Origin: Streptomyces sp. SCSIO 75703
GTDB lineage: Bacteria > Actinomycetota > Actinomycetes > Streptomycetales > Streptomycetaceae
Assembly (NCBI RefSeq): GCF_036607905.1
Contig: NZ_CP144555.1
Span: forward strand, 2,914,001 to 2,978,000
Reading direction: 5' to 3'
Length of the DNA: 64,000 nucleotides
The position numbers and the translations under genes were made by a program. Positions 23,103-32,062 of the stretch are shown here, in pieces. A model generated the notes under the pieces. The model was not told the DNA's origin. It worked only from the letters and a program-made list of their open reading frames with translations, and did no database searches. Within the stretch, counting starts at the first letter, position 1, and each line of letters starts with the position of its first letter.

Positions 23103-24302
23103 TCAGTTGGAGGTGAGCAGCTTCAGCTCGGGGTGGGCGGTGCCGCCCTCGATCGCGGTGGACGAGATGTGGGACACGACGCGCTCGTCGACCGGGTCGT
23201 CCGCCGGGTCGTCGTGCACGACGAGGTGTTCGTACGTCGTGGAGCGCTGCGCCGGGACCCGGCCCGCCTTGCGGATCAGGTCGATGATCTCCAGCCGGTT
23301 GGAGCGGTGCTTGGCGCCGGCCGAGGAGACGACGTTCTCCTCCAGCATGATCGAGCCGAGGTCGTCGGCGCCGTAGTGCAGGGAGAGCTGGCCGACCTCC
23401 TTGCCCGTGGTCAGCCAGGAGCCCTGGATGTGGGCCACGTTGTCGAGGAAGACCCGGGCGATCGCGATCATCCGCAGGTACTCGAAGAGGGTGGCCTGCG
23501 TACGGCCCTTCAGGTGGTTGTTCTCGGGCTGGTAGGTGTACGGGATGAAGGCGCGGAAGCCGCCCGTGCGGTCCTGCACGTCCCGGATCATCCGCAGGTG
23601 TTCGATCCGCTCGGCGTTGGTCTCGCCGGTGCCCATCAGCATGGTGGAGGTGGACTCGACGCCGAGGCCGTGGGCGATCTCCATGATCTCCAGCCAGCGT
23701 TCGCCCGACTCCTTCAGCGGCGCGATCGCCTTGCGGGGACGCTCGGGCAGCAACTCCGCCCCGGCGCCCGCGAAGGAGTCCAGCCCGGCCGCGTGGATGC
23801 GGGTGACGGCCTCCTCGACCGACACCTTGGAGATGCGGGCCATGTGCTCGACCTCGCTCGCCCCCAGGCTGTGGATGACCAGCTCGGGGAACTCCTTCTT
23901 GATCGCCGAGAAGTGCTTCTCGTAGTACTCGACGCCGTAGTCCGGGTGGTGGCCGCCCTGGAACATGATCTGCGTGCCGCCCAGTTCCACGGTCTCCGCG
24001 CAGCGGCGCAGGATGTCGTCGAGGTCGCGGGTCCAGCCCTTGGCCGTGTCCTTGGGCGCCGCGTAGAAGGCGCAGAACCGGCAGGCCGTGACGCAGACGT
24101 TGGTGTAGTTGATGTTCCGCTCGATGATGTACGTGGCGATGTGCTCGGTGCCCGCGTACCGGCGGCGGCGCACGGCGTCGGCGGCGGCGCCCAGCGCGTG
24201 CAGCGGCGCGTCGCGGTAGAGGACGAGCGCCTCGTCGGGGGTGATCCGACCACCGGCGGCGGCACGGTCGAGGATGGGCTGAAGGTCGGCCTTCTCGGTC
24301 AC
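23103..24302 (-). CDS. mqnC: Cyclic dehypoxanthinyl futalosine synthase
   Basis: Radical SAM enzyme that cyclises dehypoxanthinyl futalosine in the futalosine route to menaquinone. The 399-residue product has the radical-SAM cluster motif CVTACRFC at residues 70-77, the IMFQGGHHPDYGVEYYE segment and the typical end region GADDLGSIMLEENVVSSAGA. GTG start at 24302. First gene of a short operon with the amidohydrolase-like gene. Related to but clearly separate from MqnE at 34821-35984. Confidence 0.94.
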   Translation of the reverse strand: MTEKADLQPILDRAAAGGRITPDEALVLYRDAPLHALGAAADAVRRRRYAGTEHIATYIIERNINYTNVCVTACRFCAFYAAPKDTAKGWTRDLDDILRRCAETVELGGTQIMFQGGHHPDYGVEYYEKHFSAIKKEFPELVIHSLGASEVEHMARISKVSVEEAVTRIHAAGLDSFAGAGAELLPERPRKAIAPLKESGERWLEIMEIAHGLGVESTSTMLMGTGETNAERIEHLRMIRDVQDRTGGFRAFIPYTYQPENNHLKGRTQATLFEYLRMIAIARVFLDNVAHIQGSWLTTGKEVGQLSLHYGADDLGSIMLEENVVSSAGAKHRSNRLEIIDLIRKAGRVPAQRSTTYEHLVVHDDPADDPVDERVVSHISSTAIEGGTAHPELKLLTSN

Positions 24303-24485
24303 CGGTGTCCCTTTCGCAGGGTTCGTGGAGCTGGTCGCCGCCCGGCCCGCGACGGCCGGCCCGGCGGGCGGTCGGACCCGCCCAGCCTACGCCAGCCCCC
24401 TCCCCCGCCCCGGGCGGGCCCACACCGCCCGGGGACCGGGCCCGCCCGAACGGGGCCGGGCGCGCCCACCGCCCGGACACCGGGG

Positions 24486-25247
24486 CTACGCGCTCCGGGC
24501 GGCGGCCAGGAGGCCGAGGAGGGCGCCCGTGATCAGGAAGGGCCCGAAGGCGATCGCGGTCGTGCGGTCCGCCCGGCGGGTGAGGACGAGGACGCCGCCG
24601 TACACCGCGCCGAGCAGGAACCCGGCGAGGGTGCCCAGCAGCACCGCCGGCCAGCCGTACCAGCCGAGGACGCCGCCCGCGCCGAGGGCGAGCTTCACGT
24701 CGCCGAAGCCCATGCCGGCCGGGTTGAGGCGGTACAGGGCGTAGTAGCCGGCGCTCAGCCCGAGGGCGCCCAGCAGGGCGGTGCTCCACTGTCCGGCGTG
24801 GCCGGGCACGAGGGCGGCGAGGCCGAGCAGCGCGAGCGCGGCGGCGGCCGAGGGCAGGGTCAGCGGGTCGGGCAGCCGCCGCACCCGCAGATCGACGACG
24901 GCCAGCAGCACCCAGGCCGGCGCCAGCACGAGCCACACCACCGCCTCGGGCCGGAGCCCGGTCGCTCCGGCGAGCACGGCGCAGACGCCCGCTGTGAGCA
25001 GGGCGAGGGGAAGGGGGCCCGGTCCGGGGCGGGCGCGGGGCGCCGGGGCGGGCCGGCGGGCGCACGGGGCGCAGGGAGCCGGCCCCACCCATCCCCGTAC
25101 CGGGTGCCCCGCCGGGCAGTACCGGCGCCAGGGCTCGTCCGGCGGTACGGAGAAGCGATAGGCCGCCCGGGGCGACAACGCCCCCGCCGTGGCACCCCAG
25201 AGCCCGGCCACGACGGGGACCAGGGCGTCGGCGAGGCCGGCACTCAC
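24486..25247 (-). CDS. Prepilin peptidase (type IV leader peptidase family A24)
   Basis: 253-residue polytopic membrane protein, about seven hydrophobic segments. The two catalytic Asp motifs of the A24 aspartyl proteases are present: VDLRVRRLPD and GFGDVKLALGAGG (residues ~120 and ~180). A cytosolic N-terminal loop with CPAGHPVRGWVGPAPCAPC may bind zinc, as in some PilD proteins. It would process prepilin-like signal peptides, for example of Tad/type II-like systems; none of these substrates is in the window. Confidence 0.82.
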   Translation of the reverse strand: MSAGLADALVPVVAGLWGATAGALSPRAAYRFSVPPDEPWRRYCPAGHPVRGWVGPAPCAPCARRPAPAPRARPGPGPLPLALLTAGVCAVLAGATGLRPEAVVWLVLAPAWVLLAVVDLRVRRLPDPLTLPSAAAALALLGLAALVPGHAGQWSTALLGALGLSAGYYALYRLNPAGMGFGDVKLALGAGGVLGWYGWPAVLLGTLAGFLLGAVYGGVLVLTRRADRTTAIAFGPFLITGALLGLLAAARSA

Positions 25248-25299
25248 CCCGCCGCCCCGGCCCCGTCGCCCTGCCTCCGCACCCGGGCGGGCCCGCGCC

Positions 25300-26196
25300 T
25301 CACCCCTCGTCGTCTTCGCCGAGGAACAGGTCCTCGGCCCGCACGGCGTGCACGGCCCGCTGCGCCCAGGTTTCCAGCCGCTCCAGACTGTCGCAGGCCA
25401 GCACCCGCTCCCGGACGGACTCGGGCACGGGGATGCGGCGCCACTCCAGGATGCGCAGCGTCATCTCGCCACGATCCTCGACCCGGCCCTCCTCACGGCC
25501 CTCTTCCCGGACCTTCTCGGCCACCGGATGCCGGAAGAAGTAGTGCGTCTCCGCCATCAGATCCCTCCAGATCTCCCTGGCCTCGGCATCGGCCAGACAC
25601 GAGTCGACGAACTGTCCGAAGACCGCCGCGCTCTCCGCGTCGATCGTTCGCAGAGCGGTGGCCAGCGGCTCCAGTATGGCGGTGGCCCCTCGCCCCCGGC
25701 CATGGGTCATGGCCGACAGCACGGCCAGCGGGACGTCCCGCTCCGCCTCCCGCTCACCCGCGATGACCGGCACGTTGTCCGGGCCGATCACCAGGGGCCG
25801 TACCGTCAAGGCATGCCACCCCGGCAGCCCCAGCCGGATGGGCCGGGCGGCCCAGCGCGCGGTGGCGCTGTTCTGGGTGATCACCACGAGCACCGGCTCG
25901 CAGCGGTACTTCGCGTACAGGTATGAGAGGTAGTACGGCCAACTGCCGCGCTTGTCCTCGTCCTTCTTGCCCTGCGCCTCGATGACGAGGAGGTACGCCC
26001 CCTCATCCGTCTCCACCCGCATCAGCGTGTCCACCCGCCGCTCGACGGGCTCGACCTCCGTCAGGTCCGCGTTCAGCACCGCGAAGTCGCGGGGCTCCGG
26101 GAAGGCGACGTGGAGCACCTTCTGAAACGCCCGCGTCAGCAGCGCGGGGTCCTTCTGGAACACCCGGTGCAGCGCTTCGTGCGACGAGCCGACCAT
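25300..26196 (-). CDS. Rpn/PD-(D/E)XK nuclease-family putative transposase-like protein
   Basis: 298-residue protein of a type common and multicopy in Streptomyces. The N-terminal domain has VDTLMRVETDEGAYLLVIEAQGK, that is Asp56 followed by Glu73-x-Gln75, the D...ExQ catalytic pattern of the PD-(D/E)XK fold in Rpn-like proteins. Then comes an Arg/Glu linker (EKVREEGREEGRVEDRGE) and a C-terminal helical part (RILEWRRIPVPESVRERVLACDS) seen in this family. E. coli Rpn proteins promote recombination and some act in phage defence; what this one does is unknown. It stands alone, without inverted repeats that would mark a mobile element. Confidence 0.7.
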   Translation of the reverse strand: MVGSSHEALHRVFQKDPALLTRAFQKVLHVAFPEPRDFAVLNADLTEVEPVERRVDTLMRVETDEGAYLLVIEAQGKKDEDKRGSWPYYLSYLYAKYRCEPVLVVITQNSATARWAARPIRLGLPGWHALTVRPLVIGPDNVPVIAGEREAERDVPLAVLSAMTHGRGRGATAILEPLATALRTIDAESAAVFGQFVDSCLADAEAREIWRDLMAETHYFFRHPVAEKVREEGREEGRVEDRGEMTLRILEWRRIPVPESVRERVLACDSLERLETWAQRAVHAVRAEDLFLGEDDEG

Positions 26197-26324
26197 CAGC
26201 TCTCCCTCCTGTACGAAGGGATCAACGAGGGCTCTCGTCGCGGGTTGCCGCCGAGGAGGGCGGATCAGCGGAACGGGGGAGGGGCGGGCCGGTGGCTGAC
26301 GGGCGGGTCAGCCGGCGCCGCGGG

Positions 26325-26343
26325 GCCGGGCTCCGGGCCCGGC
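26325..26343 (-). terminator. Short hairpin after mqnA
   Basis: GCCGGGC (26325-26331) and GCCCGGC (26337-26343) with a five-base loop, about 50 bases beyond the mqnA stop codon. Confidence 0.35.
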
Positions 26344-26391
26344 GATACCGCCCCGCCCCGGCCCCCCCACACCGCGGGCCGCCGCCGGGCG

Positions 26392-27249
<858 letters not shown>

Positions 27250-27349
27250 CTAGCCCTCCCCGCAGGTCGGCCGGGTCCCGACCCCCGCTGTCAGCCGGAT
27301 GGCGACGGCCTTCAAACATTCGGGTGAAGTGATCTTGACCTCTGTTGCG

Positions 27350-27380
27350 CTCGGGTCGCTGCGTGCTACGCTCACAGCAA
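27350..27380 (+). promoter_or_regulatory. Candidate promoter of the cold-shock gene
   Basis: TTGCGC (from 27353) and TACGCT (about 27375) are 16 bases apart, a fair match to a vegetative promoter. It would give a ~150-base 5' leader, which is typical of cold-shock mRNAs. Confidence 0.4.
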
Positions 27381-27529
27381 GTTGCAGTTTGGTTTCCCTT
27401 GCAGTACAGAGCCTGCGGAGCATGTGACCGCGGGCTCTCGTCATTCTCGGACATATGCGTGCTGTGGAATTGCTCTTCACACGTGCTGGTTCTGGAGCAG
27501 GGCAACCCTTTTGAGCCCAAGGAGGGCTT

Positions 27530-27733
27530 ATGGCTACCGGAACCGTGAAGTGGTTCAACGCCGAAAAGGGCTTCGGTTTCATCGCCCAGGAAGGCGGCGG
27601 CCCCGACGTCTTCGTTCACTACTCCGCGATCAACGCGACCGGCTTCCGGTCCCTCGAGGAGAACCAGCAGGTGTCCTTCGACGTGACGCAGGGCCCGAAG
27701 GGCCCGCAGGCGGAGAACGTCACCCCTGCCTGA
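27530..27733 (+). CDS. Cold-shock protein, CspA family
   Basis: 67-residue single OB-fold RNA/DNA chaperone. RNA-binding motifs KGFGFI (RNP1, residues ~16-21) and VFVHY (RNP2, ~28-32) are intact. It is preceded by AAGGAGG about 8 bases before the ATG and by a leader of ~150 bases, and is followed by a terminator. One of several Csp paralogues expected in Streptomyces; the small size and the AT-poorer flanks make the call secure. Confidence 0.95.
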   Translation: MATGTVKWFNAEKGFGFIAQEGGGPDVFVHYSAINATGFRSLEENQQVSFDVTQGPKGPQAENVTPA

Positions 27734-27749
27734 CCGAGAGCAGTACCCA

Positions 27750-27782
27750 AGGAGCCCCGCGCCGTCCGGCGACGGGGCTCCT
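27750..27782 (+). terminator. Terminator of the cold-shock gene
   Basis: AGGAGCCCCG (27750-27759) and CGGGGCTCCT (27773-27782), loop 13 bases, 16 bases after the stop codon. Confidence 0.85.
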
Positions 27783-27840
27783 GCCCTGTCCGGGGCCGCC
27801 CCGCCCGCCGCTGTCTGTGCCCGGCGCTACGGTCCCCCGC

Positions 27841-28503
27841 ATGACCGACGACATGACCGACGACACAGCGCCCTTCCTGACCGCCACCCGCGTCTTCTAC
27901 GACGCCATCGCCGAGGACTACGCCGACCGCTTCCGTGACGTGCATGTCGCCCAGCCCGTGGACCGGGCGATGCTGGCGGCCTTCGCGGAGACGGTGGGGC
28001 CCGGCGGGCGGGTCGCGGACCTGGGCTGCGGGCCCGGCCGGATCACCGCGCACCTCGCCTCCCTCGGCCTGTCGGTCTCCGGCCTCGACCTGTCCGCCGC
28101 GATGCTCGCCGTCGCCCGCCGCGAGAACCCCGGCCTCCGCTTCGAGCAGGGCTCCATGCTGGAGCTGGACCTGCCGGACGCCGCGCTCGACGGGGTGGTG
28201 TCCTGGTACTCCTCGATCCACACGCCCTGGGAGCGGCTGCCGGACCTCTTCGGCGAGTTCCGGCGGGTGCTGGCGCCGGGCGGGCACCTGCTCCTCGCCT
28301 TCCAGAGCGGCGACGAGCCCCGCCGCCACGAGCGGCCCTTCGGCCACCCCGTCACCCTCGACTTCGAGCGGCGCCGCCCCGGGCCGATGGCGGACCTGCT
28401 CGCCGGAGCCGGCTTCTCGGTGCGGGTCCGGACCCTGCGGGAGCCGGACGAGGCGCTGGCCGAACCGGTGGCGCAGGCGTACCTGATCGCCCGGCGCGAC
28501 TGA
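27841..28503 (+). CDS. Class I SAM-dependent methyltransferase
   Basis: 220-residue small-molecule methyltransferase of the UbiE/Methyltransf_25 type. SAM motif I is VADLGCGPGRITAHLASLG (residues ~58-76), motif II is the acidic GLDLSAAML, and the LAPGGHLLLAFQ post-motif follows. Two in-frame ATG codons (27841, 27853) could start it. Separated by a terminator from the cold-shock gene, so probably independent. Substrate unknown. Confidence 0.85.
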   Translation: MTDDMTDDTAPFLTATRVFYDAIAEDYADRFRDVHVAQPVDRAMLAAFAETVGPGGRVADLGCGPGRITAHLASLGLSVSGLDLSAAMLAVARRENPGLRFEQGSMLELDLPDAALDGVVSWYSSIHTPWERLPDLFGEFRRVLAPGGHLLLAFQSGDEPRRHERPFGHPVTLDFERRRPGPMADLLAGAGFSVRVRTLREPDEALAEPVAQAYLIARRD

Positions 28504-28570
28504 GCGCGGCGGGCGCGGGGCCCACCGGGCCCGCCGCACGGGCCGGCCGCCCGCCGGCCGCGTCACCAAC

Positions 28571-28582
28571 CTGTCCGGACAG
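28571..28582. promoter_or_regulatory. Perfect 12-bp palindrome
   Basis: CTGTCCGGACAG reads the same on both strands and stands next to the inverted repeat that follows. It is between two converging genes, so a role in termination or as an isolated protein site are both possible. Confidence 0.3.
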
Positions 28583-28589
28583 CACACCC

Positions 28590-28651
28590 AGGGTCTTTCG
28601 CTGGGATCACGCCGGGCTCGCGGGTCCGGCCTGATCCCAACGAAAAACCCT
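28590..28651. terminator. Long inverted repeat between converging genes
   Basis: A 20-base arm starting AGGGTCTTTCG (28590-28609) pairs with one ending AAAAACCCT (28632-28651) at 18 of 20 positions, with a 22-base loop. The second arm reaches into the stop codon of the acyl-CoA synthetase gene. Most likely a bidirectional terminator, with unusually A/T-rich arms for this genome. Confidence 0.65.
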
Positions 28652-30578
28652 AGTCCGCGTAGAGGCGCTCCACCACCTCCGCGAAGTCCCGCAGGATGAC
28701 CTCGCGGCGCAGCTTCATCGAGGGGGTCACGTGGCCCTCCCACTCGGTGAAGTCCCGGGGCAGGATCGCGAAGCGCCGGATGGACTCGGGGCGGGAGACC
28801 ATGCGGTTGGCCTCGTCGACCGCGCGCTGGAGCACGGCGCGGGTCTCCTCGTCGCCGACGAGCTGCTCGGGCGGCACCGGATGGCGGCCGTTCATGCGGC
28901 GCCAGTGGTCGATGCCCGCCATGTCGAGCGTGAACAGGGCGGTGATGTAGGGGCGGCGGTCGCCGAGGACCAGGCACTGGGAGACGAGGGGGTGGGCGCG
29001 CAGCCAGTTCTCCAGCGGGGCCGGGGCCACGCTCTTGCCGCCCGCGGTGATCAGGAGTTCCTTCTTGCGGCCGGTGATCGTCAGGTACCCCTCGTCGTCC
29101 AGGGCGCCGAGGTCGCCGGTGGCCAGGAAGCCGTCGGGGGCGGCCGGGACGACGCCGCCGGCCTGGCGGTCCCAGTAGCCGTGCAGCACCTGGCCGCCGG
29201 CGACCAGGATCTCGCCGTCGGCGGCGATCCGGACGCGGGTGCCCGGCAGCGGCCAGCCGACGGTGCCGAGGCGGGGCCGCTGCGGCGGGGTGACGGTCAC
29301 CGCGGCGGTCGTCTCGGTGAGTCCGTAGCCCTCGAAGACGTCGATGCCGGCACCGGCGTAGAAGGCGGCCAGGTGGTGGCCGAGCGGGGAGCCGCCGCAG
29401 ATGGCGTACCGGACCCGGCCGCCGAGCGCGTTGCGGATCTTGCGGTAGACGAACGGGTCGTGGAAGGCGCGGGAGGCCCGCAGGCCGCGTCCCGGGCCGC
29501 GGCCGGTGCCTGCCTGCCGGGCCTCCACGGCCTCGGCGTGGCGGACGGCCACGGAGACCGCGCGGTCGAAGACCGCCGCCCGGCCGCCCGCCTCCGCCTT
29601 GGCGCGGGCGGCGTGGAAGATCTTCTCCAGCATGTACGGGATGGCGAGCAGGCAGGTCGGCCGGAAGGAGGCGAGGTCGGGTATCAGGTCGTCGGGTTGG
29701 AGGCTCGGGGCGTGGCCGAGGCGGACCCGGGCCCGGACGCAGGCGATGGCGACCATGCGGCCGAAGACGTGGGACATGGGCAGGAAGAGCAGGATGGAGG
29801 GCTCGACGCCGGTCGTGGCGCGGAAGACCGGGTAGAGCAGCTCGATGGCGTTGTCCACCTCGGCGAAGAAGTTGCCGTGGGTCAGCGCGCAGCCCTTGGG
29901 CCGGCCGGTGGTGCCGGAGGTGTAGACGAGGGTGGCGAGGCTGTCGGGGCCGAGCATGCCCCGCCGGACGGAGACCTCCGCGTCCGGGATCCCCGCGCCC
30001 AGCTCGGTCAGCGACCCGATGTGGCCCTTCTCGACGACCCACAGGTGGGCCAGGTCGGGGAGGTGGTCCAGTTCGGGTCCGATCATGGCCGCCTGGGCGG
30101 TGGTCTCCGTGGCCAGGGCGACCGCGCCGGAGTCCTGGAGGAGGAGGCGGGTCTGGAAGACGGACGAGGTCGGGTAGACGGGCACGGTGACCAGCCCGGC
30201 GGCCCAAGCGGCGAAGTCGAGCAGCGTCCACTCGTACGTCGTGCGCGCCATGATGGCCAGCCGGTCGCCCGGCACCAGCCCCTCGGCGATCATGCCCCTG
30301 GCCAGCGCGAGCACCTCGTCGGCGAACTGCGCGGCGGTCACGTCGGCCCACTCCCCGTCCGGGGTGCGGCGGCCGAGGACGACGGCGTCGGGGGCCGCGA
30401 CCGCGTTGTCGAAGGGCAGGTCGGCGAGGGAGCCCCGGCGCGCGGGCGGCGCGAGGGGCGGGACGTACGCCTCCCGTACGGTGCCGTCCAGCCGCCGGGT
30501 CTCCGGCTCGGTCACGGGGGGCGGCGGGACGTCGGCGAACGAGGCGGAGGCGGCGAAGGAGGGGAGCGGGGTGGACAC
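28650..30578 (-). CDS. Long-chain fatty acid-CoA ligase (AMP-dependent synthetase)
   Basis: Adenylate-forming enzyme that activates fatty acids to acyl-CoA through acyl-AMP. The 642-residue product has the P-loop YTSGTTGRPKGCALTHGN (residues ~215-232), GYGLTETTAAVTV, and the hinge/C-terminal TGDLGALDDEGYLTITGRKKELL followed by the catalytic-lysine region GGKSVAP. The GTG at 30578 has GGAG eight bases upstream; the frame remains open to 30617 but that ATG lacks a site. The MaoC-like gene diverges from it across a region with TTACC/GGTAA repeats, so the pair may share an acyl-responsive regulator. Confidence 0.92.
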   Translation of the reverse strand: MSTPLPSFAASASFADVPPPPVTEPETRRLDGTVREAYVPPLAPPARRGSLADLPFDNAVAAPDAVVLGRRTPDGEWADVTAAQFADEVLALARGMIAEGLVPGDRLAIMARTTYEWTLLDFAAWAAGLVTVPVYPTSSVFQTRLLLQDSGAVALATETTAQAAMIGPELDHLPDLAHLWVVEKGHIGSLTELGAGIPDAEVSVRRGMLGPDSLATLVYTSGTTGRPKGCALTHGNFFAEVDNAIELLYPVFRATTGVEPSILLFLPMSHVFGRMVAIACVRARVRLGHAPSLQPDDLIPDLASFRPTCLLAIPYMLEKIFHAARAKAEAGGRAAVFDRAVSVAVRHAEAVEARQAGTGRGPGRGLRASRAFHDPFVYRKIRNALGGRVRYAICGGSPLGHHLAAFYAGAGIDVFEGYGLTETTAAVTVTPPQRPRLGTVGWPLPGTRVRIAADGEILVAGGQVLHGYWDRQAGGVVPAAPDGFLATGDLGALDDEGYLTITGRKKELLITAGGKSVAPAPLENWLRAHPLVSQCLVLGDRRPYITALFTLDMAGIDHWRRMNGRHPVPPEQLVGDEETRAVLQRAVDEANRMVSRPESIRRFAILPRDFTEWEGHVTPSMKLRREVILRDFAEVVERLYAD

Positions 30579-30906
30579 GGGCGACTCCTGGGACGTGCAG
30601 CGGCGATCACGCTTCACTGCGGGACATACGTACCTCGCACGCCGAGGTGTTCATCGCGGGCCCCGCGCGGCGGGACTGCCGGGGGCCGGGAACCGGATCG
30701 TACGGGGCGGCCGTGGCGGGATCGTGCCGGTTCCGGGAGGGACCGGCGCCGGGTCTGTGCAACCTGCCGGGGCGCCCGGGCGGGTCGGGTCGCCGTCGGG
30801 GGACGCGGGGCGGGGCGGTTCGCGGGGGCGCATCTCGACGTGCCTCTCTGCCGTGACGTAGGCTTACCGCCGGTAACCCTACTCCAGGGTAAGTAAACGG
30901 GTCCGG
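30579..30906. other. Divergent control region of the acyl-CoA ligase and MaoC-like genes
   Basis: 328 bases without a gene. Near the MaoC-like side it holds a palindrome TTACCGCCGGTAA (30864-30876) and a third GGTAA half-site (30888-30892). No other structure was recognised. Confidence 0.5.
30864..30892. promoter_or_regulatory. TTACC/GGTAA operator-like palindrome
   Basis: TTACCGCCGGTAA is a 13-base dyad with 5-base arms; another GGTAA lies 16 bases on. Its place just before a MaoC-like hydratase and opposite an acyl-CoA ligase suggests a TetR- or GntR-type regulator of acyl metabolism (inference). Confidence 0.45.
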
Positions 30907-31800
30907 ATGCCCGTGACCGACAGGGGGGTCCGAGTGACCGTCGTACGCACCCTCGTCCTCTCCGCGCCGCCCGCCGTGCCGCCGCTGCTCGCCCGGGGCG
31001 CCCTGTCGGCCCCCTTCCGGCGCCCCCGCCCGGACGCCGGCGTCCCCGGGGTCCGGCTGCTCCTGCCCGGGGCGCGCGCCGACGCCGCGCGGCTGGCGGC
31101 GTACGAGCGGGTGTGCGGCCTCCCGGCCGGGGCGGACACGCTGCCGCCGGCCTATCCGCACGTCCTGGCCTTCCCGCTGGCCCTGCGGCTGATGAGCGGG
31201 CGGGGCTTCCCGCTGCCGCTGCCGGGACTCGTGCACACCTCGATCACCCTGACCCGGCGGACCGGGCTGCCCGCCGGCGGCGCCTACGACCTCGCCGTGT
31301 GGGCCGAGGGCCCGACGCCGCACCGGCGCGGCACGGAGGTCACGGTCGTCACCGAGATGCGGCGCCCGGGCGCGGACGGCGCGGACCCGGTCTGGGAGTC
31401 ACGGAGCACGTACCTGGCCCGGCACCGGGTGGCGGACCGGCCCCCCGGGCCCCGGCCGGCGGAGGAACCCGCGCTGCCGGTGCGCGCCGAGTGGCGGCTC
31501 CCGGCGGACCTCGGCAGGCGCTACGGCGCCGCGTCGGGCGACCGCAACCCGATCCACCTCTCGCGCCTCACCGCCCGCCCCTTCGGCTTCCCGCACGCCG
31601 TCGCCCACGGCATGTGGACCGTGGCGCGGTGCCTGGCCGAGCACGGCGCTCCGGAGGCGGCGACGGTCCACGCCCGCTTCCGGGCCCCGGTCCCCCTCCC
31701 GGGCACCGTCGTCTACACGGCGGACGGGGGCCGCATCGCCCTCCGCGCCGGCTCCGGCGCGCACGCCACCCACCTGACCGCCACCGTCACCCCGGCCTGA
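30907..31800 (+). CDS. MaoC-like (R)-specific hydratase family protein
   Basis: 297-residue double-hotdog protein. The C-terminal domain carries the hydratase-2 motif RYGAASGDRNPIHLS (Asp and His catalytic pair, residues ~208-222) and FGFPHAVAHGMWTVA; the N-terminal half is a diverged hotdog. Such proteins hydrate trans-2-enoyl-CoA to (R)-3-hydroxyacyl-CoA. It starts at ATG 30907; an in-frame GTG at 30934 is also possible. Divergent from a fatty acyl-CoA ligase, which fits a fatty acid role. Confidence 0.82.
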   Translation: MPVTDRGVRVTVVRTLVLSAPPAVPPLLARGALSAPFRRPRPDAGVPGVRLLLPGARADAARLAAYERVCGLPAGADTLPPAYPHVLAFPLALRLMSGRGFPLPLPGLVHTSITLTRRTGLPAGGAYDLAVWAEGPTPHRRGTEVTVVTEMRRPGADGADPVWESRSTYLARHRVADRPPGPRPAEEPALPVRAEWRLPADLGRRYGAASGDRNPIHLSRLTARPFGFPHAVAHGMWTVARCLAEHGAPEAATVHARFRAPVPLPGTVVYTADGGRIALRAGSGAHATHLTATVTPA

Positions 31801-31885
31801 GGGTCACCTGCTCCGCCGGGAGACGTCCCGCGGGCCGCGGCCCGTACGACGGCACGGCACGACACGCCCGGGGGGACGCGCCCCG

Positions 31886-31956
31886 CGCACACCGCCGACA
31901 CGCCGTCCGCCGACGCGCCCGGCCGCCGGCAGGCGCCGCACACCGCCGACACGCCG
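31886..31956. repeat. 20-bp direct repeat after the MaoC-like gene
   Basis: An identical 20-base sequence beginning CGCACACCGCCG occurs at 31886-31905 and 31937-31956, 51 bases apart, in the non-coding stretch before a terminator. Confidence 0.6.
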
Positions 31957-31968
31957 CCCCGGACACGC

Positions 31969-32015
31969 GGGAGGCCCCGCCGGACCGCGTTGAGGGCGGT
32001 GCGGCGGGGCCTCCC
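31969..32015. terminator. Bidirectional terminator between MaoC-like and symporter genes
   Basis: GGGAGGCCCCGCCG (31969-31982) pairs with CGGCGGGGCCTCCC (32002-32015); the loop contains a further GACCGC/GCGGT pairing. It lies between converging genes. Confidence 0.85.
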
Positions 32016-32062
32016 GGGCGCCGGCGGTGTAGCGCCGGGGCGCTACGCGGCCACGGGACGGC

